DNA of 64,000 nucleotides. It comes from SHZI01 sp963802215 (GTDB lineage Bacteria; Pseudomonadota; Gammaproteobacteria; Steroidobacterales; GCA-2729495). Position numbers and translations under genes: made by a program. Below are positions 25,072 through 32,447 of this stretch, piece by piece (the first letter of the stretch is position 1; each line of letters starts with the position of its first letter). The stretch spans positions 682,001-746,000 of the forward strand of contig CAWDHQ010000002.1 in assembly GCA_963802215.1 (NCBI GenBank), read 5' to 3'. The notes under the pieces are model-generated. The model was not told the origin of the DNA. It did not search any database and saw only the letters and a program-made list of their open reading frames with translations.

Positions 25072-26433
25072 TTGACCACAGTTCACGCTCATCGCGCGCT
25101 GCTGTCTGACGGCTGGGCTGCCGATGTCTCGATCCAGGTCGACGCCGCAGGGCGGATTGCCGCAGTCGCGGCGGCCGGTCCCGGCACATCGGCCGCGGTC
25201 CTGGTGCCTGGAATGCCCAACGCGCACAGCCACGCATTCCAGCGCGCCATGGCCGGCCGCGCCGAACAGGCGGGCCATGGCCTGGATTCCTTCATGACCT
25301 GGCGGGAGCGGATGTACTCGCTGTCTCACCAGGTTTCCCCGGAAGACATCGAAGCCATCGCCACCCTGCTGTACGTCGAGATGCTCGAGGCGGGCTACAC
25401 CTCCGTGTGCGAGTTCCACTACCTGCACCATGGGCCGGACGGCACGCCCCACGGCGACCCCGCGGCCGCCAGTCGCGCCCTGATCCGGGCCGCCGCGTCG
25501 GCGGGCATCCGGCTCACGCTGCTGCCGGTGCTCTACATGCACGCCGGCTTCGGGTCTCAGTCCCCGGAGCCGGCGCAGTCGCCGTTCATCCACGCCGTGC
25601 GCGACTACCTGTCACTGCTCGGGAACCTCCTTGGCGAGCAGGGCGACCTGACCCGCATCGGCATCGCCTTTCACAGCCTCCGCGCCGTGTCGCGGGAAGC
25701 GATCGTGGAGGTGCTCGCCTGGCGGGCCGGGGCGGCCCCGGACATGCCGGTGCACATCCACGTGGCCGAGCAGCTGCAGGAAGTGCATGAGTGCGAGGCC
25801 TGGTCCGGCCTGCGGCCCGTGGAATGGCTGCTCGAGCGCGGCGGCGTCGACGAGCGCTGGTGCCTCGTGCACGCCACCCACATGACCGAGGCGGAAACCC
25901 GCTGGCTGGCGGCCACCGGCGCCGTGGCCTGCCTCTGTCCGACCACCGAGGCCAACCTGGGCGACGGCCTGTTTCCGCTGGCCGCCTTCCTGGCCGCTGG
26001 CGGCCGCATCGCCATCGGCTCGGACAGCCATGTTTCCGTCAGTCCCGTGGAGGAGCTCCGCTGGCTGGAGTACGGCCAGCGGCTCACGCTCGGGCAGCGC
26101 AACGTGGCGGCGAGCGCGACCGAGCGTCACACCGGCGCGCGCCTCTTTCGCGCCGCGCTGGCCGGCGGCGGCCAGGCCCTGGGCCAGGACACCGGCCGCA
26201 TCGCGACCGGCCAGGCGGCCGACCTGGTAGAACTCGACGCGGAGCACCCGCTGCTCGCCGGTAGCGAAAGCGACCAGCTGCTCGACTGCCTCGTCTTCGC
26301 CGGCAACCGGCCCCTTGTGAAGAACGTCCTGGTGGGCGGGCGCCAGGTCGTGCGCGACGGCCGCCATCCGCTGGCGCCCGCCGCTGCCAGGAATTTCGCC
26401 GCGGCCATGCGCCGCCTGCACCCGTCCCGATGA
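25072..26433 (+). CDS. hutF: Formiminoglutamate deiminase
   Basis: This enzyme deiminates N-formimino-L-glutamate to N-formyl-L-glutamate and ammonia, the fourth step of the five-enzyme hut pathway. The 453-residue amidohydrolase has the metal motif PGMPNAHSHAFQRAM, the segment FMTWRERMYSL typical of HutF, HIHVAEQLQEV, LVHATHM and IGSDSHVSVSPVEEL. There is no suitable ATG. TTG at 25072 was chosen because the protein then starts TTVHAHRALLSDGWAADV, matching family N-termini; the longer frame from 24952 would run antisense through the hutI start. It heads a same-direction run hutF-C-U-H-G. Translation may be modulated by the inverted repeat overlapping its ribosome site. Confidence 0.92.
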   Translation: MTTVHAHRALLSDGWAADVSIQVDAAGRIAAVAAAGPGTSAAVLVPGMPNAHSHAFQRAMAGRAEQAGHGLDSFMTWRERMYSLSHQVSPEDIEAIATLLYVEMLEAGYTSVCEFHYLHHGPDGTPHGDPAAASRALIRAAASAGIRLTLLPVLYMHAGFGSQSPEPAQSPFIHAVRDYLSLLGNLLGEQGDLTRIGIAFHSLRAVSREAIVEVLAWRAGAAPDMPVHIHVAEQLQEVHECEAWSGLRPVEWLLERGGVDERWCLVHATHMTEAETRWLAATGAVACLCPTTEANLGDGLFPLAAFLAAGGRIAIGSDSHVSVSPVEELRWLEYGQRLTLGQRNVAASATERHTGARLFRAALAGGGQALGQDTGRIATGQAADLVELDAEHPLLAGSESDQLLDCLVFAGNRPLVKNVLVGGRQVVRDGRHPLAPAAARNFAAAMRRLHPSR

Positions 26434-26443
26434 ATTGTCTGAA

Positions 26444-27244
26444 ATGAGCGCCATGGCATCCCGCAACACCTCCAGGACCGAAGACCCGACGATCCCGCGC
26501 TACCAGCAGCTGAAGGAGCACATCGTTGCGGGCATCCAGTCCGGGCGCCTCCAGCCCAGTGACCGCGTGCCGTCCGAGCAGGACCTGGTGCGGCGGTTCG
26601 GGGTTTCGCGCATGACCGCCAACCGCGCGCTGCGAGAGCTCGCGAGCGATGGCATCGTGGTGCGGCAGTCGGGGGTGGGCACCTTCGTTGCCGAGGCCCA
26701 TTCCCGTTCCCACGCGCTGGACGTTCGCAACATTGCCGACGAGATCCGCGAGCGCGGGCACGTCCACGGGGCCAGGGTGGTGCGCATGGAGAAGCTGGCG
26801 GCTGGCGGTGACATCGCCAACCGGCTCGGGCTCCGCCCGGGCGGGGCAGTGTTCCACTCGCTCATCGTCCATCTCGAGAACGAACTGCCAATCCAGGCCG
26901 AGGACCGCTACGTTTCCGCTCACGCGGCGCCGGACTACCTCCGCCAGGACTTCACCCGGATCACGCCGAACGAGTACCTGTCCACGGTGGCGCCGTTGCA
27001 GACGGTCGAGCACGTCATCCGTGCCGAGATCCCGGCGGGGCGGATCCGCGGCATGCTGCGCATGGCTGCGGACGAGCCCTGCCTCGTGATCCACCGGCGC
27101 ACCTGGTCCGGCGGGCGTCCGGTGAGCATCGCGCACCTGTATCACCCCGGCTCGCGCTACGAGCTGACCGCCGGGGCCCAGCCTGGCAGCGACGGCGCCC
27201 GCGCCCGTCAGTCCGGCAAGGCCGCCGTCCGGAGGGCCCGATGA
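26444..27244 (+). CDS. hutC: Histidine utilisation repressor, GntR/HutC family
   Basis: This is a 266-residue transcription factor. Residues 15-85 form the GntR winged helix-turn-helix (RYQQLKEHIVAGIQSGRL, then VPSEQDLVRRFGVSRMTANR and RQSGVGTFVA). The rest is a UTRA effector-binding domain that in HutC binds urocanate (RIVHLENELP-like core, VHLENELPIQAEDRYV). It lies 10 bases after hutF and overlaps hutU by ATGA (27241-27244), so it is autoregulated with the operon. The likely site is the TGT...ACA palindrome in the hutI/hutF spacer. The start is uncertain among TTG 26435, ATG 26444 and ATG 26453; none has a strong ribosome site, which fits translational coupling to hutF. Confidence 0.92.
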   Translation: MSAMASRNTSRTEDPTIPRYQQLKEHIVAGIQSGRLQPSDRVPSEQDLVRRFGVSRMTANRALRELASDGIVVRQSGVGTFVAEAHSRSHALDVRNIADEIRERGHVHGARVVRMEKLAAGGDIANRLGLRPGGAVFHSLIVHLENELPIQAEDRYVSAHAAPDYLRQDFTRITPNEYLSTVAPLQTVEHVIRAEIPAGRIRGMLRMAADEPCLVIHRRTWSGGRPVSIAHLYHPGSRYELTAGAQPGSDGARARQSGKAAVRRAR

Positions 27245-28923
27245 ACAGCAGGCACAGCGACCGCATGATCCGCGCGCCCCGGGGCACGGTGCTGTCGGCG
27301 AAAAGCTGGCTCACCGAAGCGCCGCTGCGCATGCTGATGAATAACCTCGATCCTGACGTGGCCGAGCACCCGGAGGAACTGGTGGTGTACGGCGGCATCG
27401 GCCGAGCGGCCCGCGACTGGCAGTGCTACGACCGGATCGTCGCAACCCTTCGCGAACTCGGCGACGACCAGACGTTGCTGATCCAGTCGGGCAAGCCCGT
27501 CGGCGTCTTCAGGACCCACGCGGACGCACCCCGGGTGCTGCTCGCCAACTCCAACCTCGTGCCCCACTGGGCCAACTGGGAGCACTTCAACGAGCTCGAC
27601 CGCAAGGGCCTGATGATGTACGGGCAGATGACCGCCGGGTCGTGGATCTACATCGGCAGCCAGGGCATCGTCCAGGGCACCTACGAGACCTTCGCGGAGA
27701 TGGCCCGCCAGCACTTCGGCGGCGCGGTCGCCGGCAAGTGGATCCTCACGGCGGGCCTCGGCGGCATGGGCGGCGCACAGCCGCTCGCTGCGACGATGGC
27801 CGGCCTCTCCATGCTGGCGATCGAGTGCCAGGCGGACCGCATCGCCAGGCGGCTGGCAACGGGCTACCTCGACGGGAGCGCCGCAACCCTGGACGAGGCG
27901 CTCGGCATGCTGGACGAAGCGGCGCGTGCCGGCAGGGCCGTGTCGGTGGGCCTGCTGGGCAATGCCGCGGAAGTCCTTCCCGAGCTCCTCGCCCGCGGGG
28001 TCCGGCCGGACGCCGTCACCGACCAGACGTCGGCCCACGATCCCGTGCACGGCTATCTGCCCGAGGGCTGGACGGTGGCTCGCTGGCGCGAGGCGCAGGA
28101 GAAGGATCCAGCGGCCGTTGCCGCGGCTGCCCGCTCCTCCATTGCCAGGCACGTGCGCGCGATGCTGGCGTTCCAGGCTCTGGGCGTGCCGGTGTTCGAC
28201 TATGGCAACAACATCCGCCAGGTTGCCCGGGACGAGGGCGTGACGAACGCGTTCGATTTCCCTGGCTTCGTCCCGGCGTACATCCGGCCACTGTTCTGCC
28301 GCGGCATCGGCCCGTTCCGCTGGGCCGCGCTGTCCGGCGATCCGGCGGACATCGCGGCCACCGACCGGAAGGTGAAGGAGCTGATCCCGGACGACGCCGG
28401 GCTGCACCGCTGGCTCGACATGGCGGCGGTCCGCATCAGGAGCCAGGGGCTGCCAGCCAGGATCTGCTGGGTTGGCTTGGGCGACCGCCACCGCCTCGGC
28501 CTTGCGTTCAACGCCATGGTCGCCAGCGGCGAGCTGCGCGCGCCGGTCGTCATCGGGCGGGATCACCTGGATTCCGGCTCCGTGGCCAGTCCGAACCGGG
28601 AAACCGAGGCGATGCGCGACGGCTCGGACGCCGTATCGGACTGGCCGATCCTGAATGCGCTGCTGAACACGGCCAGCGGTGCCACCTGGGTGTCATTCCA
28701 CCACGGCGGCGGCGTAGGCATGGGTTATTCCCAGCACGCCGGCATGGTCGTTGTCTGTGATGGCACCGAAGCGGCCGCCCGCCGCATCGAGCGGGTCCTG
28801 TGGAACGACCCCGCCACCGGCGTCATGCGTCATGCAGACGCCGGTTACGAGGCCGCCATCGAGCACGCGCGTCGCAGCGGACTGGACCTGCCGATGATCG
28901 ACTTTGGAGGAGGGCAGTCATGA
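27241..28923 (+). CDS. hutU: Urocanate hydratase
   Basis: This enzyme hydrates urocanate to 4-imidazolone-5-propionate using tightly bound NAD+ as electrophile. At 560 residues it has full length. Diagnostic segments are VYGGIGRAARDW, LIQSGKPVGVFRTH, the Rossmann-like GKWILTAGLGGMGGAQP, FDYGNNIRQVARDEGV and the C-terminal HHGGGVGMGYSQHAGMV. The start is in an ATGA overlap with hutC, and the stop is in an ATGA overlap with hutH (28920-28923), so hutC-U-H form a tightly coupled unit. GGAGG precedes the hutH start inside the hutU 3' end. Confidence 0.97.
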   Translation: MNSRHSDRMIRAPRGTVLSAKSWLTEAPLRMLMNNLDPDVAEHPEELVVYGGIGRAARDWQCYDRIVATLRELGDDQTLLIQSGKPVGVFRTHADAPRVLLANSNLVPHWANWEHFNELDRKGLMMYGQMTAGSWIYIGSQGIVQGTYETFAEMARQHFGGAVAGKWILTAGLGGMGGAQPLAATMAGLSMLAIECQADRIARRLATGYLDGSAATLDEALGMLDEAARAGRAVSVGLLGNAAEVLPELLARGVRPDAVTDQTSAHDPVHGYLPEGWTVARWREAQEKDPAAVAAAARSSIARHVRAMLAFQALGVPVFDYGNNIRQVARDEGVTNAFDFPGFVPAYIRPLFCRGIGPFRWAALSGDPADIAATDRKVKELIPDDAGLHRWLDMAAVRIRSQGLPARICWVGLGDRHRLGLAFNAMVASGELRAPVVIGRDHLDSGSVASPNRETEAMRDGSDAVSDWPILNALLNTASGATWVSFHHGGGVGMGYSQHAGMVVVCDGTEAAARRIERVLWNDPATGVMRHADAGYEAAIEHARRSGLDLPMIDFGGGQS

Positions 28924-30467
28924 GTGCACCCAGCGGTATTGTGCTGTCGGCACGGCCGGACGAGCTCCTGCTCGGGCAGCTGCGCAAGGCGTGGCAGGGC
29001 CCGGTCCGCGTTGTGCTCGACGATTCAACCCTGGCGGGGATCAGGCGGAGCCAGGCTGCCGTGGGCGCGGCGCTGGGTTCGCACCAGCCGATCTACGGCA
29101 TCAACACCGGGTTCGGCATGCTCGCCAATGTCCGGATTCCGGACGACCAGCTCGCCGAGCTCCAGGAGAACCTGATCCTGTCCCACTGCGCTGGCATCGG
29201 GGAGTACCTGGAGGATCGGGTCGTGCGCCTCGTGCTGCTGCTGAAGATACTCAGCCTTGCCCAGGGGTACTCGGGGATCACGGCCGGAGTCGTCCTCGCG
29301 CTCGGGAAACTGCTGGACCACGAGATCTATCCCTGCGTGCCGTCCCGTGGCTCCGTGGGCGCTTCCGGCGACCTCGCTCCGCTGGCCCACCTGTCCGCCG
29401 TCCTGCTCGGCGTCGGCCGCGCCCGGCACGCCGGGCGCGAGCACGCGGCGGCCGACGCGCTGGCACTGGCCGGACTTGCGCCGCTGACCCTGCAGCCGAA
29501 GGAGGGCCTGGCGCTCCTCAATGGCACCCAGGTGTCCACGGCCCTGGCGCTGGGCGCGCTCTTCCAGATCGAGAATGTCTTTGCCGCCGCCTGTCTCTCG
29601 GGGGCGCTTTCCGTCGACGCTGCGCGTGGCAGCGACACACCGTTCGACGCGCGGGTGAACGAGGTGCGCGGCCACCAGGGCCAGGTGGACGTGGCTGCGC
29701 TGTTCCGCCAGCTGATCGCCGGGAGCGGCATCCGCGCCTCCCACAGCCAGTGCGAGCGGGTCCAGGATCCCTACAGCCTGCGTTGCCAGCCCCAGGTGAT
29801 GGGCGCCTGCCTGCAGGCCATGCGGCACGTTGCCGACGTGCTGCTGGTGGAGTCCCGGGCCGTCACCGACAACCCGCTGGTGTTCAGCGACGACGGCGTG
29901 ATCCTGTCAGGTGGCAACTTCCACGCCGAGCCCGTGGCGCTGGTGTGTGACTATCTCGCCACCGCCATCGCCGAAATCGGCGCAATCTCTGAGCGGAGGA
30001 TCGCGTTGCTGGTTGACGCCCGCATGAGCGGCCTGCCGCCCTTCCTGGTCGAGCACAGCGGTCTGAACTCCGGCTTCATGGTCGCGCAGGTCACCGCCGC
30101 CGCGCTTGCGTCCGAGAACAAGTCGCTGGCACATCCCGCCAGCGTCGACAGCCTGCCGACGTCGGCGAACCAGGAGGACCACGTCAGCATGGCGACGACG
30201 GCGGCGCTGCGCCTGTACCGCATGGCGGGGAACACCGCCGGTATCGTGGCCATCGAGCTGCTGGCGGCCACCCAGGGCGTCGAGTTCCACCGGCCTCTCA
30301 GGAGTTCCGCGCCACTGGAGGCCGTGATCGCGGCCGTGCGCACCGTGAGCCCGCGCTTCGAGCGTGACCGGCCGCTGTCGGGCGACATACAGTTGCTGCA
30401 GCAGATGGTCCTGGACGGCCGGTTTACGGGTGAGGCCGGGGCGGTCCTGCCGTCCCGGCGCGGCTGA
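28920..30467 (+). CDS. hutH: Histidine ammonia-lyase
   Basis: This is the first committed step of the pathway: L-histidine is converted to trans-urocanate and ammonia. The 515-residue product has the autocatalytic MIO prosthetic-group triad Ala-Ser-Gly in SRGSVGASGDLAPLAH (about residues 146-148), the catalytic Tyr loop YGINTGFGMLANV, and the segments NGTQVSTALAL, QDPYSLRCQPQVMG and NQEDHVSM that build the active site. The chosen start at 28920 has GGAGGAGGG just upstream and overlaps the hutU stop; the longer in-frame ORF upstream is antisense-like noise over hutU. It is followed by hutG after one base. The sequence is complete and appears functional. Confidence 0.97.
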   Translation: MSAPSGIVLSARPDELLLGQLRKAWQGPVRVVLDDSTLAGIRRSQAAVGAALGSHQPIYGINTGFGMLANVRIPDDQLAELQENLILSHCAGIGEYLEDRVVRLVLLLKILSLAQGYSGITAGVVLALGKLLDHEIYPCVPSRGSVGASGDLAPLAHLSAVLLGVGRARHAGREHAAADALALAGLAPLTLQPKEGLALLNGTQVSTALALGALFQIENVFAAACLSGALSVDAARGSDTPFDARVNEVRGHQGQVDVAALFRQLIAGSGIRASHSQCERVQDPYSLRCQPQVMGACLQAMRHVADVLLVESRAVTDNPLVFSDDGVILSGGNFHAEPVALVCDYLATAIAEIGAISERRIALLVDARMSGLPPFLVEHSGLNSGFMVAQVTAAALASENKSLAHPASVDSLPTSANQEDHVSMATTAALRLYRMAGNTAGIVAIELLAATQGVEFHRPLRSSAPLEAVIAAVRTVSPRFERDRPLSGDIQLLQQMVLDGRFTGEAGAVLPSRRG

Positions 30468-30468
30468 G

Positions 30469-31245
30469 ATGGAAACCTACCGGCTGATTCCGGGCAGCAA
30501 CCGCCTCCTGGTGAGCATCCCGCACGCCGGGACGTTCGTGCCGCCGGAGATCGCGGCGCGGATGACGGGTGCCGCGAGGGCACTGCCCGATACGGACTGG
30601 CACGTGGACCGCCTGTACGACTTCCTGGGGAAGATGGGAGCCACGGTTCTCGTCGCCACCCACTCCCGCTACGTCGTGGACCTGAACCGGCCGCCCGACG
30701 ATGCCTCCCTGTATCCCGGACTGGCAGGCAGCGGCATCTGCCCGGCGGAAACCTTTGATGGCCAGTCGATCTGGCAGGCACGCCAGGCGCCCGCGCCCTC
30801 CGAGGTCGCCGACAGGATCGCCACGTACTGGCAGCCCTACCACGACCGGTTGCGCGCAGAGCTCGACCAGCTGCTCTCCCGCCACGGTTCGGCTGTGCTG
30901 TGGGATGCCCACTCGATCAGGAGCCAAGTGCCGCGGCTGTTCGCGGGCGACCTGCCGGTGTTCAACCTCGGCACCAACGACGGCCGCTCCTGCGACGGGG
31001 AACTGGCAGCCAGGCTGCTTGGCTACGCGCTCGGCATCCCGGGCTCCACGGCGGTACTCGACGGGCGTTTCAAGGGTGGCCACATCACCCGCCACTATGG
31101 CGACCCGGCCGCCGGCATCAGCGCCGTGCAACTCGAGCTTGCGCAGCGCTGCTACATGGACGAGAGCTCCTGCGAGTACCTTCCGGCAGCCGCGCGGCGG
31201 GTCCGGGCGAGCCTGCGGGCGCTGCTCGAGATTGCGGTGGGCTAG
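30469..31245 (+). CDS. hutG: N-formylglutamate deformylase
   Basis: This is the final hut enzyme: it hydrolyses N-formyl-L-glutamate to glutamate and formate, the partner of hutF in the five-step route. The 258-residue product shows the FGase motifs SIPHAGTFVPPEI, TDWHVDRLYDFL, THSRYVVDLNRPPDD, the metal-binding LWDAHSIRS and GRFKGGHITRHYG. The ATG at 30469 lies two bases after the hutH stop. No other formiminoglutamate hydrolase or transferase gene is present, so the pathway from histidine to glutamate is complete within the window. This is the last gene of the hut run; a lipoprotein with its own ribosome site begins 50 bases later. Confidence 0.95.
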   Translation: METYRLIPGSNRLLVSIPHAGTFVPPEIAARMTGAARALPDTDWHVDRLYDFLGKMGATVLVATHSRYVVDLNRPPDDASLYPGLAGSGICPAETFDGQSIWQARQAPAPSEVADRIATYWQPYHDRLRAELDQLLSRHGSAVLWDAHSIRSQVPRLFAGDLPVFNLGTNDGRSCDGELAARLLGYALGIPGSTAVLDGRFKGGHITRHYGDPAAGISAVQLELAQRCYMDESSCEYLPAAARRVRASLRALLEIAVG

Positions 31246-31295
31246 CGGGGGAACCGCTGTCCGGCATAATCGCGCGGACAACGGAGGAACCGGTT

Positions 31296-32234
31296 GTGAC
31301 CAACCGCGAGCCAGACGGTACGTCCCCCGGGCGACGTGTGCGGGCGCTGCTCGTTGCCTTCCTGCTGGCATCCTGCGGCGGCCAGCCACCGGAGCCGCGG
31401 GAGAGCACCAGCAGGTTGCCCGCATTTCCCGGCGATCATCCGCCTCTCGCCGGCACGGGCACGCCATTGCCGCGACTCGCCGACGACGCCATCCTCGCGA
31501 CGGTCGGCGACGACGCCATCACGGCGGGCGTCCTGGACGCAGCCATCGGCAGCATGCCGGCTGCGGAGCGGCTCGAGTACACGTCACCGGAAATGGTGCG
31601 GGACCTGGTTGAGTCCCTGATCGATCGCAGGCTGATGGCCGCTGCGGCCCGGGCCGAGGGCGCCGACGGGGATTCTGCCGACCAGATCCTGGCAGCGGGC
31701 TGGCTCGACAGGCAGCTGGCGGCGGTTCCAGCCCCGACCGAGGCGGACATCACTGCCTACTACCGCGAGAACAGCGGCGAATTCAGGGTGCCTGCGCGGG
31801 TGCTCGTCACCCGGGCGACTGTTGCCACGGAGCCCGCGGCCGAAGGGCTGCGACGCGAGCTGGCGGATGGTGCGACAGCCGGCGAGCTGGGAGGGCGGGT
31901 GGCGGGCGGGGTGCTGTCCGCAAGCCAGCTCTGGGTGCAGGACGGGCAGAAGATTCCGGAAGCGACGACGGTTGCCCTGGCGCTCGGCAAAGGCGAGGTG
32001 AGCCGCGTGATCACCGTTCCGGACGGCTTCCTCGTCATGCGCGCAGACCGGGTGGAGCCCGCGGGGCCGCGGCCCCTGGCCGAGGTCAGCCCCGGCATCC
32101 GCGCGCATCTCCACGACGTCCGGCGGCGGACGGCCGCCGACGCGCTCCGCGAACGGCTGCGCAATGGCGCCAGGATCCGCGTGGACGAGGGGGTGCTGAT
32201 GTCATATCAGCCACCTGTCCAGGCAGGCCGGTGA
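31296..32234 (+). CDS. Parvulin-type peptidyl-prolyl isomerase lipoprotein
   Basis: This is a 312-residue periplasmic foldase-like protein. GTG at 31296 was chosen because GGAGG lies 8 bases upstream and a lipobox (FLLASC, Cys about 27) follows. The layout is that of SurA/PpiD-type proteins: an N-terminal helical SurA_N-like segment (ILATVGDDAITAGVLDAAI, then MVRDLVESLIDRRLM) and a PPIC domain at about residues 160-265, whose catalytic pattern is weak (KGEVSRVITVPDGFLVMRADRV keeps the last strand). The isomerase site looks shortened, so it may act as a chaperone. Role in this context is unknown; it may serve the kelch-cytochrome protein encoded next or be general. Confidence 0.75.
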   Translation: MTNREPDGTSPGRRVRALLVAFLLASCGGQPPEPRESTSRLPAFPGDHPPLAGTGTPLPRLADDAILATVGDDAITAGVLDAAIGSMPAAERLEYTSPEMVRDLVESLIDRRLMAAAARAEGADGDSADQILAAGWLDRQLAAVPAPTEADITAYYRENSGEFRVPARVLVTRATVATEPAAEGLRRELADGATAGELGGRVAGGVLSASQLWVQDGQKIPEATTVALALGKGEVSRVITVPDGFLVMRADRVEPAGPRPLAEVSPGIRAHLHDVRRRTAADALRERLRNGARIRVDEGVLMSYQPPVQAGR

Positions 32235-32294
32235 GAGGGCCATTGGCCGGGAAAAGTTCTGCAAAAAAAAGGCGTTACGACACTGGCGTGATGT

Positions 32295-32329
32295 ACCCCA
32301 AAGGGGTCCGTAAGTAGAAGTACCTATGG
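32295..32329. promoter_or_regulatory. Hairpin and 22-base palindrome upstream of the kelch-PKD gene
   Basis: ACCCC-AAA-GGGGT (32295-32307) is immediately followed by a 22-base palindrome at 32308-32329. Its half-sites, CCGTAAGTA and TACCTATGG, are both CCRTARGTA when read outward from either strand, separated by GAAG. Nine-base half-sites with a 4-base centre suggest a dimeric regulator's operator. No candidate regulator gene is adjacent. Confidence 0.5.
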
Positions 32330-32358
32330 ACTGCTTCCCGCTCCCTCGACCAAAAGGA

Positions 32359-32419
32359 AACGTCATGTTGATATGACGTTATGCCGGCCTTCCCCGGGGG
32401 AATCGTTGGGTGGCCGGCA
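32359..32419 (+). promoter_or_regulatory. Structured leader of the kelch-PKD gene
   Basis: Two perfect stems precede the start codon: AACGTCAT/ATGACGTT (32359-32366 with 32373-32380, loop GTTGAT) and TGCCGGCC/GGCCGGCA (32382-32389 with 32412-32419), the latter enclosing TTCCCC-GGGGGAA. The first stem contains a tiny frame, ATG TTG ATA TGA, preceded by AAGGAA. It does not match a riboswitch consensus that I know. Translation or transcript-stability control of the gene at 32448 is inferred. Confidence 0.4.
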
Positions 32420-32447
32420 ACCAGAAAAGCCGACCGAGGGGGTCACG

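Noticed and set aside
32235..32447. Cyclic-di-GMP or other known riboswitch upstream of the kelch-PKD gene
   Set aside because: The stems are present but the conserved bases of the riboswitch classes I know are not recognisable.
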